From the NCBI GenBank assembly GCA_905235415.1, contig CAJOKX010000002.1, positions 1 to 46,393 of the forward strand: DNA of 46,393 nt, written 5' to 3'. Positions within the stretch are counted from its first letter, which is position 1. Every line of letters begins with the position of its first letter. The DNA is from an uncultured Lachnospiraceae bacterium. Its GTDB lineage: Bacteria; Bacillota; Clostridia; Lachnospirales; Lachnospiraceae. Below are positions 14,813-25,200 of this stretch, in pieces. The notes below the pieces were generated by a model. That model had not been told where the DNA came from. It did no database searches and was given only the letters and a program-made list of their open reading frames with translations. Both the position numbers and the translations under genes were made by a program.

Positions 14813-17800
14813 ATGGCATTGAAACTGATACTCGGCCCTTCCGGGAGCGGAAAGAGCCGGCTTTTGTTTGATACGGTACTTCAAAGCGCCGCGAAGCATC
14901 CTGAGCGGCGCTTTATCGTGCTGGTTCCGGAGCAGTTCACACTGGCTACGCAGCGCGACCTGGTGGAGAGAAGCGCTGTGGGCGGCATCCTGAACATCGA
15001 TGTGCTGAGCTTTACGCGGCTTGCCTACCGGGTGTTTGAGCAGACAGGGCTGGAGAAAAGAACCGTACTGAGCGAGACCGGAAAGAGCCTGATGCTGCGG
15101 CTGATTGCATCCAGGGAGTCGGAGAGCCTGCCGTTTCTGTCAGGAATTGCCGACAGGCCCGGCGCCATCGCGGAGATGAAGTCGATCCTCTCGGAAATGG
15201 ACCAGTACCAGATCACCCCCTCTGTTCTGAAGGAGCTCATGCAGGGGATCGGACAGGACAAAGGCAGGGCGCGTCTTGCGGGCAAACTCGAAGAGATCGC
15301 GCTTCTGCAGGAAGCCTTTGAAAGGTATCAGGCAGATCATTTTATTACAGGGGAAAAACTGCCCTACATCCTCTGCCAGAAGGCGCCGCTCGATGCGACG
15401 CTCAAAGGGACGGAGTTTTACCTGGACGGATATACGGGGTTCACGCCGGCGCAGCTCAGCGTCCTCGAGGTGCTGATGAGAATATCCGGCGATATGACGG
15501 TTACGGTCACGGCGGATCCCGGTATGAAAGAGCTTGCCGCAGAAGACCCGGTGTCAGCGCTCTCATCCATGCAGATCCGGGAGCATGAACTCTTTGCCCT
15601 TTCCAGGCGGACGATCCGCTCTCTGACAGAGGCGGCGTCGCGCGCGGGGGTGCAGGTTGAGCGGCCGGTTGTGCTGGACGGGCGTCTGGGACGGCTGAAG
15701 GAAGGAAGCGAGCTTGCATGGATGGAGGGACACCTGTTCCGCTCCGGATGCAGGGGTCATGAGAGATATACCGGAGCGAAGGAGCAGCAGATCCGGCTTC
15801 GCAGCTGCAGGGATTCCTATGATGAAGTGGTCTCGGCGGCCGTCACAATCAAGGAGCTGACAGGCGCCGGCATGCGGCACAGGGAGATCGCGGTCGTATG
15901 CGGAAGCCTTCCGGACTATGCGCAGTACGTCAAGAGAGTCTTTGAATCGTACGGCATTCCTTATTTTATCGACCAGTCCTCCCCGGTCACGCTCAACCCG
16001 GCCTTCGAGATGGTGGAGAGCGCCGTCGATGTGGTGGAGAAGAATTATTCCTATGAGAGCGTCATGCGGCTGATCCGGACCGGCCTGATCCTGGATCCGG
16101 AGAGCGGGGAGGCGGACCTTCTGGAGAACTATCTGCGCGCGGCGGGCATCCGCGGACGGAGCGCGTGGGAGAAGCCCTTCACCAGACCCTCCAAGCGGGA
16201 AGATCCGGCGCTTCTCGGCGCCGCCGAGATTGCAAGAGCTGAATTCATGCAGAGCTTCCGTGCGTTCAGCGACGTGATGAAGAAAGAGAACATCCCGTTT
16301 TCGGAGAGGGCGGACGCCCTGTCGGGGCTTCTTGAGGACTGCCACGTCCCTGAAAAGCTTGCGAAACTGGGAGAGGCGTGCGCGCTGCATCACAGGGAAG
16401 AGAGCGCCGCACAGTATGCGCAGGTGATGGACGTCATCCGGGACGTGCTGGAGGAGGCGTGCGGCCTGATCGGATCAGAGCGCGTGACGCGCAGGCAGTT
16501 CACAGAGGTTCTGCGCGCAGGATTCTCGGAGGCGCGGATCGGCGTGATCCCGCCCGGAATCGACGAGGTGCATGTGGGGGACCTGCGCAGAACCCGTCTG
16601 GAACACATCCGCGCGCTCCTGTTTCTGGGCGTCAATGACGGATATGTGCCTGCGCGCAAGACCAGGGGAAATGTCCTGAACGACATGGACAGGGAGTACC
16701 TGAAGAGCCGGCATGTCCGCATGGCCCCGACTGCGCGCGAAGACGCCAATATACAGCAGTTCTACCTGTATCTGACGCTGACCAAGCCCTCCGACCTGCT
16801 GATCCTGTCCTGGTCGCAGGCGGGGCGGGACGCGGAGCCGATGCGCAGCGCCCCGCTGATCGGATCGATCCGCCGTCTGTTCCCGGACCGGGAGCTGATG
16901 CGCGCAGCATCTGAGGATCCGTATTATGCGGTTGTGTCTGCGCAGACCGGGCTGGAGGTGCTCTCTTCCGGATTGCGCAGCTGGCTGGATGGTGATGACG
17001 ACCAGACAGATGAAGAGGAGAGAAAACTCAGGGAGCTTCTGAAGATCTATAAGCCGGAGGATACGCAGGAGGCGCTCCGGGAAAGCGCGCTGTCCATCCT
17101 CGGCGCGGCAGCGGGGGATCCGGCACCCGTCCGGATCAGCCCGGAGGAGGCGCAGGAACTGTACGGGGAGGTTCTGAAGGGGAGCGTCACAAGACTGGAA
17201 ACCTATGCGCAGTGCCCCTTCAGGCAGTATGCGGCATACGGCCTGAAGCTTCGGGAGCGGGATGAATATAAGGTGGAATACCCGGACATCGGGCAGCTTC
17301 TGCATGCTTCGATGGAAGTGTTCTCGGAGAGAATGAAGACCAATCCGCAGGGATATACCTGGAGGACTATCCCGGATGCGCTGCGGGATGCGTGGGCCCT
17401 GGAGGCAATGGAGGAGGCAGCCGGAAAGAATGCCCTGGGACTGTATGAGGATACCCGGCGCGGGGACAATACGCTGCAAAGATGCAGGCAGATTCTGCTG
17501 CGCTCGGTCAGGACGGTCCAGAAGCAGGTGCAGAGCGGGGACTTTTCCCCTGCGCTGTTTGAAGTCCCGTTCTCCACACAGGAGGATGACTCCGGCGCTT
17601 TTGACCTTCCTTCCGGCGCACGGATGCGCCTGACGGGCAGGATCGACCGGATCGATGAATGCGACGATCCGGAATGCGGAAAGCTGTATGTATCGGTGGT
17701 CGATTACAAATCCTCGCAGACGAAGCTGGATCTGGACAGCCTGATCGACGGCGAACAGCTGCAGCTGGCGCTCTACCTGGATATGGCTTCCGCAATGGAA

Positions 17801-18373
17801 AGGCGGGCGCACAGGGGCAGGGAGGTAGTCCCCTCCGGAGCGCTCTACTATGCGATGGAGGATCCGATCCTGGAGCGGGAAGACGCCGGGGAGGATCCGG
17901 AGGAAGGGATGCTGAAGAGCCTGAAGCTTCGCGGGTTTGTCAACGACAGTCCGGATGTCCTGCAGAAACTGGACAGGACGCTGATCCCCGGCGCATCCTC
18001 CATGGTCATCCCGGCAGCGCTCAAAAACGACGGGACGCCGACAAGCAGAAGCGTCACCTATTCGTCGGACCAGATCGGGATGATCTGTTCGTACGTGAAG
18101 CAGAAGATGGGAAAGATGGGGGCGTCGATCCTGAACGGAGAGATCCGTCCGTATCCGTTAAGAGAGTCTGCCCGGAAGAATGCGTGCACATACTGCCCCT
18201 ATGCAGACCTGTGCCATTTCAGCGAGCACGAAGACGGGATGCAGTTCCATGACCGGCAGGTGCGCTCAGAACAGGAGCAGTGGGAGATCCTGTCCGGGGC
18301 AGGCGGGAGCAGGATGAAAGACGAAACGGCCGAAGGAGAGCAGGCAGAAGGAGATTCGGATGCCCGGAAATGA
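14813..18373 (+). CDS. addB: AddB subunit of the AddAB helicase-nuclease
   Basis: 1186 residues, full length. It opens with Walker A GPSGSGKS at residues 8-15. The C-terminal RecB-type nuclease has the DYK motif at 964-966. The four cysteines of the iron-sulfur cluster are visible: Cys801 in QCPFRQY, then Cys1125, Cys1128 and Cys1134 in CTYCPYADLC. With AddA it resects double-strand DNA ends for recombination and recognises Chi-like sites. The frame is open 47 codons upstream, but I chose the ATG at 14813 because the Walker A strand follows at once; its ribosome site is weak. The gene overlaps addA by 14 bp, indicating coupled translation. Confidence 0.95.
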   Translation: MALKLILGPSGSGKSRLLFDTVLQSAAKHPERRFIVLVPEQFTLATQRDLVERSAVGGILNIDVLSFTRLAYRVFEQTGLEKRTVLSETGKSLMLRLIASRESESLPFLSGIADRPGAIAEMKSILSEMDQYQITPSVLKELMQGIGQDKGRARLAGKLEEIALLQEAFERYQADHFITGEKLPYILCQKAPLDATLKGTEFYLDGYTGFTPAQLSVLEVLMRISGDMTVTVTADPGMKELAAEDPVSALSSMQIREHELFALSRRTIRSLTEAASRAGVQVERPVVLDGRLGRLKEGSELAWMEGHLFRSGCRGHERYTGAKEQQIRLRSCRDSYDEVVSAAVTIKELTGAGMRHREIAVVCGSLPDYAQYVKRVFESYGIPYFIDQSSPVTLNPAFEMVESAVDVVEKNYSYESVMRLIRTGLILDPESGEADLLENYLRAAGIRGRSAWEKPFTRPSKREDPALLGAAEIARAEFMQSFRAFSDVMKKENIPFSERADALSGLLEDCHVPEKLAKLGEACALHHREESAAQYAQVMDVIRDVLEEACGLIGSERVTRRQFTEVLRAGFSEARIGVIPPGIDEVHVGDLRRTRLEHIRALLFLGVNDGYVPARKTRGNVLNDMDREYLKSRHVRMAPTAREDANIQQFYLYLTLTKPSDLLILSWSQAGRDAEPMRSAPLIGSIRRLFPDRELMRAASEDPYYAVVSAQTGLEVLSSGLRSWLDGDDDQTDEEERKLRELLKIYKPEDTQEALRESALSILGAAAGDPAPVRISPEEAQELYGEVLKGSVTRLETYAQCPFRQYAAYGLKLRERDEYKVEYPDIGQLLHASMEVFSERMKTNPQGYTWRTIPDALRDAWALEAMEEAAGKNALGLYEDTRRGDNTLQRCRQILLRSVRTVQKQVQSGDFSPALFEVPFSTQEDDSGAFDLPSGARMRLTGRIDRIDECDDPECGKLYVSVVDYKSSQTKLDLDSLIDGEQLQLALYLDMASAMERRAHRGREVVPSGALYYAMEDPILEREDAGEDPEEGMLKSLKLRGFVNDSPDVLQKLDRTLIPGASSMVIPAALKNDGTPTSRSVTYSSDQIGMICSYVKQKMGKMGASILNGEIRPYPLRESARKNACTYCPYADLCHFSEHEDGMQFHDRQVRSEQEQWEILSGAGGSRMKDETAEGEQAEGDSDARK

Positions 18374-21300
18374 AAAGTGGACAGATGAACAAAAGAGTGT
18401 GATCGAATCCAGGAAGCAGTCTCTTCTGGTCAGCGCCGCCGCGGGCTCCGGAAAGACCGCGGTCCTGGTGCAGAGAATCATGGACCAGATCCTGGATCCG
18501 GTCCGTCCCGTGGACATCGACCACATGCTGATCGTCACATTTACCAACGCGGCAGCGGGGCAGCTTCGCGAGAAGATCCGGGGGAAACTCGAAGAGACCA
18601 TGGACCTGGCGGCGCAGGAGGGAAATGAGGCGCTTGCGGACGCCGCCTCCAGACAGCTTGCGCTTTTGTCGGGGGATCACATTGAAACCATCGACAGGTT
18701 CTGCAGGGAGGTTGTGCTGGATCATGCGTCGCTTGCAGGGGTGGACCCTTCCTTCAGGATCGGGGACGAAGGGGAAATGAAGCTCCTGAAGTCGGACGCC
18801 GCCGCGCAGGCGATCGAGGAGGCGTACGGGTCACAGGACGCCTCCTTTGCGGAGGATTTCAGAGAATTCTCCGGCCTGTATGCACCCGGAAGGACGGACG
18901 GCGCCCTGGAGGCGATGATCGTGCAGTTCTATGAGTTTTCCCAGTCCCATCCGTTCCCGTCCATCTGGCGCAGGGAATGCGTCCAAAACTACCGGGAGGA
19001 TCCGGATGAGAGCCTGTGGATGGAATCGATGCTCAGCGCTGCGCGCAAGAAGGTCAGCGAGCTTCGGGAAATGAATGAAACGCTGCTTTGTGCGTCCCGG
19101 GAAGAGGGCGGACCGTATCACTATATACCGGCGCTGGAGGGGGATGCAGACCTTCTGGACAGCCTGCATGCATGCAGGCGGGCGCAGGATTTTTATGAGG
19201 CGCTGCAGCATCTGAGCTGGGTAGGGCTCGGACGGAAGAAAAAAAACGGCCCCGACGTCGACGCGGCAAAGGAAACCTATGTCAAAGACTGCCGCAACAT
19301 GGTCAAGGCTGAAGTGAAGAAGCTTGCTGAAGGATTCTTCTGGATGGATCCGCAGGAGGCGCAGAGGCTGACCCTTGAGAGCGCGCGGTATATGGACGCC
19401 CTGGTGCGGATCACGGATGAATTCGAGCGCGTTTACGCTTCGATGAAGGCGGAGAGAAACATCGAGGATTTCTCCGATGTGGCGCATCAGGCGCTGCGGC
19501 TTCTCATCTGCACCGATGAAACCGGGGCCCCGCTCACAGACGAAGAAGGGCAGTATATCCGCACGCAGATCGCGGAGGAATACGCCGCGTATTATGACCA
19601 GATCTGCATCGATGAATACCAGGATTCCAACCGGGTGCAGGAGGTTTTGCTGTGGAGCGTCTCCCGCGCGCCGCAGGGCGCCTGGAACCGGTTTATGGTC
19701 GGAGACGTAAAGCAGAGCATCTACGGCTTCCGCATGGCAGACCCGGGGATCTTCAATGAAAAAGCGCACAGATATCCGACCCGTGAAGACGCGCCCGAAA
19801 GGCGGATCGACCTGCACGTCAATTTCAGGAGCAGACGCTGCGTGATCGACGCGGTCAACCTCATTTTCCGGCAGGTGATGCGCGCGGACGTGGGCGGCAT
19901 CGAATACGACGAAAGAGAGATGCTCCGGCAGGGATATCCGTATCCGGAGGATGCAGAAGAGATGCTTCCGGAACTGGTCCTGGTGGAGCGGTCCGACGTT
20001 CCCGGCGCAAAAGATAAGATTGCCGCGGAGGCGGAGATCACGGCGCTAAGGATCAGTCAGATCGTCGGAAAGTTGCAGATCTTTGACCAGGAGACGCTGG
20101 AGGAGAGACCTGCATCGTACGGAGATATCGTGATCCTGCTGAGGACCGCTTCCGGCTGGGAAGAGACATTCTCCAGGATCCTCACAGAGCACGGGATTCC
20201 GAACCGGGCCGGGGGCGGCAAGGGGTATTTTGACGCCCGGGAGGTGCGCGTGATCCTGGCGTATCTCAATGTGCTGGACAATCCCAGACAGGATATCCCG
20301 CTGGCAGCCGTCCTGCGCTCTGAGATCGGGGGCCTGGACGACAGCCAGCTGTCGAAGATCCGGATCCTGGGCGGGGACGAATCCTTCTGCGACTGTGTCC
20401 TGCACTATATGGAGTGCGGGGAAGAGGAGGAGATCCGGCAGAAGCTTATTTCCTTCATGGAGATGACGGAAGCACTGCGGCAGGAGGTGAAGGATACGCC
20501 GATCCATCTGCTGCTGTGGAAGATCTTTGACCTGACAGGCTATGCAGACCTTGCCGCCGCCTCCCCGAACGGGGAACAGAAAAGGGCGAACCTCGACCTT
20601 CTGGTGGACAAGGCGATCGCGTACGAGTCCACCAGCTACAAGGGCCTGTTTCATTTTATCCGGTATATCGAAAAGCTCAGGAAGGGCGATGTGGATTTCG
20701 GCCCCGCCAGGGTCGTGGAAGGCGGGACGGACGAGGTCCGCATCATGACCATGCACGCCAGCAAAGGGCTGGAGTTCCCGGTCACATTTGTCTGCGGCCT
20801 CGGAAAGAAATTCAACCAGCAGGACGCCAGAGGCTCTGTGGTTTTACAGAATGCGCTCGGGGCCGGGATGGACTATGTCGATTCGCAGACGCGCGTGAAG
20901 ACGCCGCTTCCGGTGAAGAAGGCGATTGCGGACAGAATCTGCCGGGAGGAGACCGGGGAAGAGCTGCGCATCCTCTATGTCGCGATGACCCGTGCGCAGC
21001 AGAAACTGATTCTGACCGGATGCGTGGACGACAGGGCGGCCTATCTGCAGAACATTTCGAAAAAATGCAGCGTGCGCACGGAGAAGCTCTCCTATACGTC
21101 GGTCCTTGGCGTATCCTGCATGCTGGACTGGGTGGTCATGGCGCTGATGCGCCATGAGAAGGAGCGCGGCTTTTTTGAAGATCCTGCCTGGGACCTTCCG
21201 CCCTTGATCGTCAGCCCTGTGCAGGATGCGGAGGGCTGCGTGCGGATCAGGGCCGGGGAGGCGGTCATGCAAAGGAGCGCCGAGAGAACCCTTCTTCGGC

Positions 21301-22145
21301 AGAGGAAGGTGCTGGATCTTGCACATGTGGACACGGAGACGGTCTATGACGAGGCCCTGCACGCGCATCTGGAGAAAATGCTCTCTGCGCGCCGCCAGGA
21401 GCGCTCTCTGGGCGGGATGCCCGGCAAGCTGTCAGTATCCCGGATCAAGCATGAAGCGTATGAGGCGGAGATCCGGCGCCTGGAAGAGGAGGCGGCGCCG
21501 GTAAGGCTTGAGGATGCGGCGCCGGCAAGGAGTGAAGACACGGCATCGGAACGGATTGAAGGGGCGGCGCCGGCACAAGAATCCGGGGAGGAAGGAAGCC
21601 GGAGGAGAGAGAAGAGCCTGTCCGGAAGCGACAGGGGGACGGCGTATCACGAAGTGATGGCGTTCGCCGATTTTACGTCTGATCCGGAGAAGGGGCAGAT
21701 CGCCGCACAGTTGGAAAGCATGGTCAATTGTGATAGAATCCAGTCAGACGAAGCGCGGAGCGTGAATCCGGAGAAGATCGAGAGATTCATGAACAGCCCG
21801 CTCGCGGGACGGATGCGGAGCGCATGCAGAGAAGGGAATCTGTGGCGGGAGCAGCCGTTTGTCATCGGGATGAAGGGCAGCAGCATCCGGAGCGACTGGA
21901 GCAGTGAAGAGACGCTCCTGGTCCAGGGGATCATCGATGCGTTCTTTGTGGAGGAGGACCATGTGGTCCTGATCGATTACAAGACGGACCACGCAAGGCC
22001 GGGCGACGAAGAGAGCCTGGTAAACCGCTACAGGAAACAGTTTGAACTGTACAGGGACGCGCTGGAGCGCCTGCTTCAGAAGAGCGTCACGGAAGCATGG
22101 CTGTATTCATTCAGCCTGGAGAAGGCCATCCGCGTCCCGCTGTAA
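18360..22145 (+). CDS. addA: AddA subunit of the AddAB helicase-nuclease
   Basis: 1261 residues, an SF1 UvrD-like helicase with a C-terminal nuclease. Walker A is at residues 26-33 (AAAGSGKT). The later helicase motifs are clear: FTNAAAGQL, CIDEYQDSN with Walker B, GDVKQSIYGFR, MTMHASKGLEFP and LYVAMTRAQ. The nuclease DYK is at 1206-1208. AddA is the 3'-to-5' helicase of the complex. GAAGGAGAT precedes the ATG inside addB. An Ala/Pro/Glu/Arg-rich linker with short degenerate repeats (about 21490-21600) joins helicase and nuclease. No terminator is evident before the YfhO gene. Confidence 0.96.
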   Translation: MPGNEKWTDEQKSVIESRKQSLLVSAAAGSGKTAVLVQRIMDQILDPVRPVDIDHMLIVTFTNAAAGQLREKIRGKLEETMDLAAQEGNEALADAASRQLALLSGDHIETIDRFCREVVLDHASLAGVDPSFRIGDEGEMKLLKSDAAAQAIEEAYGSQDASFAEDFREFSGLYAPGRTDGALEAMIVQFYEFSQSHPFPSIWRRECVQNYREDPDESLWMESMLSAARKKVSELREMNETLLCASREEGGPYHYIPALEGDADLLDSLHACRRAQDFYEALQHLSWVGLGRKKKNGPDVDAAKETYVKDCRNMVKAEVKKLAEGFFWMDPQEAQRLTLESARYMDALVRITDEFERVYASMKAERNIEDFSDVAHQALRLLICTDETGAPLTDEEGQYIRTQIAEEYAAYYDQICIDEYQDSNRVQEVLLWSVSRAPQGAWNRFMVGDVKQSIYGFRMADPGIFNEKAHRYPTREDAPERRIDLHVNFRSRRCVIDAVNLIFRQVMRADVGGIEYDEREMLRQGYPYPEDAEEMLPELVLVERSDVPGAKDKIAAEAEITALRISQIVGKLQIFDQETLEERPASYGDIVILLRTASGWEETFSRILTEHGIPNRAGGGKGYFDAREVRVILAYLNVLDNPRQDIPLAAVLRSEIGGLDDSQLSKIRILGGDESFCDCVLHYMECGEEEEIRQKLISFMEMTEALRQEVKDTPIHLLLWKIFDLTGYADLAAASPNGEQKRANLDLLVDKAIAYESTSYKGLFHFIRYIEKLRKGDVDFGPARVVEGGTDEVRIMTMHASKGLEFPVTFVCGLGKKFNQQDARGSVVLQNALGAGMDYVDSQTRVKTPLPVKKAIADRICREETGEELRILYVAMTRAQQKLILTGCVDDRAAYLQNISKKCSVRTEKLSYTSVLGVSCMLDWVVMALMRHEKERGFFEDPAWDLPPLIVSPVQDAEGCVRIRAGEAVMQRSAERTLLRQRKVLDLAHVDTETVYDEALHAHLEKMLSARRQERSLGGMPGKLSVSRIKHEAYEAEIRRLEEEAAPVRLEDAAPARSEDTASERIEGAAPAQESGEEGSRRREKSLSGSDRGTAYHEVMAFADFTSDPEKGQIAAQLESMVNCDRIQSDEARSVNPEKIERFMNSPLAGRMRSACREGNLWREQPFVIGMKGSSIRSDWSSEETLLVQGIIDAFFVEEDHVVLIDYKTDHARPGDEESLVNRYRKQFELYRDALERLLQKSVTEAWLYSFSLEKAIRVPL

Positions 22146-22210
22146 AGATATAATTGCCGCAGCGTATGGGAATGCGCAGCGCGCTGGGAAGGCACGGGAA
22201 CATCGGGTAC

Positions 22211-25200
22211 ATGCAGGTAAAGAGGAAACACACAGGAGCCGTATATTTCTGGATCGGGTTTTTGATTCCCGTCCTGCTGGCGGGAACGGGATTCTTTCTG
22301 ATCGGCGTATGGCCGTCCGGGGACGGAACCGCGCTGATTATTGACTCCCTTCACCAGTATCTTCCGTTTTACACGGATTTTCACGAAAAGCTCAGATCCG
22401 CGCAGGGACTTCTGTATTCATTTTCCGCAGGCCTGGGGTATAACTTCTGGGCGACGTACGCCTACTATCTCGCAAGTCCGCTGAACTTCCTGATTGTTCT
22501 GGTCCCGAAGGCGAATGTCTGTGATTTCATGGATCTGATGATCCTGCTGAAGATCGGCCTGTGCGGCGCAACGTGCACATGGTACCTGCACCGGCGCAAT
22601 ACCCGTTCGTCTGCGCTTCCGGTCGCTTTCGGATCCATGTATGCGCTCAGCAGCTTTATGATCGGCTACTACTTTAACCTGATGTGGCTCGATTCCATCG
22701 CGATGCTCCCGCTCGTGGCCTGCGGCATCGAAGAGCTGTGCGGGATCGGGAGGAACCGGCGCCTGAAGGACACCTCAGACGGCCGCCTGTACGCCCTGGC
22801 GCTGTGCTTCGGCATCTGGTGCAATTACTACATCGGGTTTATGCTGTGCATCTTCGCGGTGCTTTATTTCATCGTGTGCATGATCATCGCCGGGAGATGC
22901 AGAGCTTCCCGGTTTTTCGGGCGGATCCTCCGCTTCGGCTGGTATTCGCTCCTTGCCGGCGGGGTCGGCTCCATCGTGCTGCTTCCGGCCTACCGGGCCC
23001 TGGCAGTTTCCGAGTCCATGCAGAACAACCGCTTCCCGTGGAGCCTTGAGTTCTATGACAGCTTCATCGATATGATGATGACGCATTTTGCCGGAATTGC
23101 GCCGATCAACATCGCCAATACGCAGGTGGGCCTGAACGCCTACTGCGGGGTGATCGTGCTGATCCTGGTCATCCTGTTCATGCTGGATTCGAAGATCTCC
23201 CTCAGGGAGAGGGTCGCGAGACTGTCTCTTGCAGCGTTCCTGCTCCTGAGCTTCTCGCTCAAGCCGCTGAACTATATCTGGCACGGATTCCATCAGCAGA
23301 ACGGACTTCCGAACCGGTTTGCGTTCATCTACATCTTCGTGGTCCTGGTGATGTCCTTTGATTCCTTCCGGAACCTGAAGACGATGTCCGTGTGGAAGGT
23401 CCTGTGCGCCGGCGTGATTCCGTCCGCCGCGGCCCTTGTCCTGTTTATCGGCGATTACGGGCTCGATTACGAGGGAAATGCGTATCCTGCTTATGTATAC
23501 CTGGTCACGATCGCGCTTCTGTGCGGCTACAGCGTCCTGCTGATGATCATCCGGCTGTCTTCTGTTTCCAGGCAGACGGCGGCCGTGCTGCTGACGGCAG
23601 CCTGCCTGACAGAGGCTGGCGCGAGCGCCGTCTATGGGATCATCTGCAACGATTCTGTCGTCCGGTCCGTCTACCTGAACGACCAGGCGTCCTACCGCAC
23701 GCTGATGGAACAGGTCGGTGACCCGGACTGGTACCGTTCCGAGGTGGACGCCCAGAGGATGCGCAATGTGACGCTTTACTGCGGAGGGACCTCCGTTGTG
23801 ATGTTCAACTCCACCATGCAGCAGTCCGTCACGAAGTTCTGCGACGCGATCGGGATGGAGGCCAGGACCAACAAGAACGGATACAACGGCGTCACGAAGC
23901 TGATGAACGATGTGCTGGGGATCCGGTATGTGCTGAGCGCGAACGGTTCCGGGGATTCGCTGTACAGTTTCGGGGAGATTCTCTCCGACAACAACCTGAC
24001 CGTCTATAAGAATGAAGACGCCCTCCCGCTCGGGTTCATGGTCAGAAGCAGTATCCTGGAGTGGGATACCTCTGTCGGCAATCCGATCGACGTGCAGGAT
24101 TCATTTGTCACACTGGCCACCGGACATGATCCGGTCTGCACGCTGGATCGGACCGTGGATCTGGAGAGCGGGAAAGAGGTCCCGATGGTGATTCCGGAGG
24201 GCAAGCAGGTGTATGTATACCTGCCCTCGCGCGTGAAGGAGCTGCGGCTCAAGACGCCGGAATACTCCAAAACCTACCAGACCTACACGGATCATCTGTA
24301 CTGTATCTGCGCAGACGGCGGGAAAAACGACGCGTCTTTGACGGCGACGCTGAACGGATCCGCCCCGCAGACGGCCATCATCTACACCTGCCCGGACGCG
24401 CAGGAGAAAGAAGTGCGGGATCTCCTGGCAAGGTCATCCCTGGAAAACATTGTCTGCAGGGGGAACCGCCTGAAGGGGACCATCCGCTGCGAAGAGGACG
24501 GGGAACTGCTGCTTACGATCCCGTATGACACAAGCTGGACATGCCTTGTGGACGGACAGAAGGTGCAGGCGGACTGCATCGGGAACGCCCTGACGGGACT
24601 GGCACTGACGGCAGGGGAGCATGAGATCTCCATGACGTATGTGCCGGACGGAATGAAGACGGGCGCGCTGATGACGCTTATCTGCGCGGCACTGATGATC
24701 CTGTCTTTCATCTGGGCAGGGCGCAGGAAAAAGGAGGAGGCGTTGAAGACGACAGGAACGGTAACGGAATTCGTGATCGAGACCATCACAGACATCGCAG
24801 GCGAGGAACAGGTCTTTGAACAGGAGCCGATGAGCAGGCATACGACCTTCAGGATCGGCGGTCCGGCAGATCTGTATGTGGTTCCGGACACGGAGAAGAG
24901 CCTGACGGAAGTGATTGATTTCTGCAGAAGGATGCAGGTGCCGTTCTACGTCATTGGAAACGGGAGCAATCTGCTGGTATCGGATGACGGATACCGGGGC
25001 GTGATCATCCGGATCGGCCGCAGCCTGTCACAGGTGACGGTGATCGGGGAACAGATCCATGCACAGGCAGGAGCGCTTCTGTCGACTGTCGCCGCCAGGG
25101 CGCTGGATGCTTCCCTGACCGGGATGGAGGCGGAATCCGGCATCCCCGGAACGCTGGGCGGCGCCCTGACGATGAACGCGGGCGCCTACGGATCGGAGAT

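Noticed and set aside
22149-22154. Consensus TATAAT after addA as a YfhO promoter
   Set aside because: No acceptable -35 box is found 16-18 bp upstream, so I did not call it.
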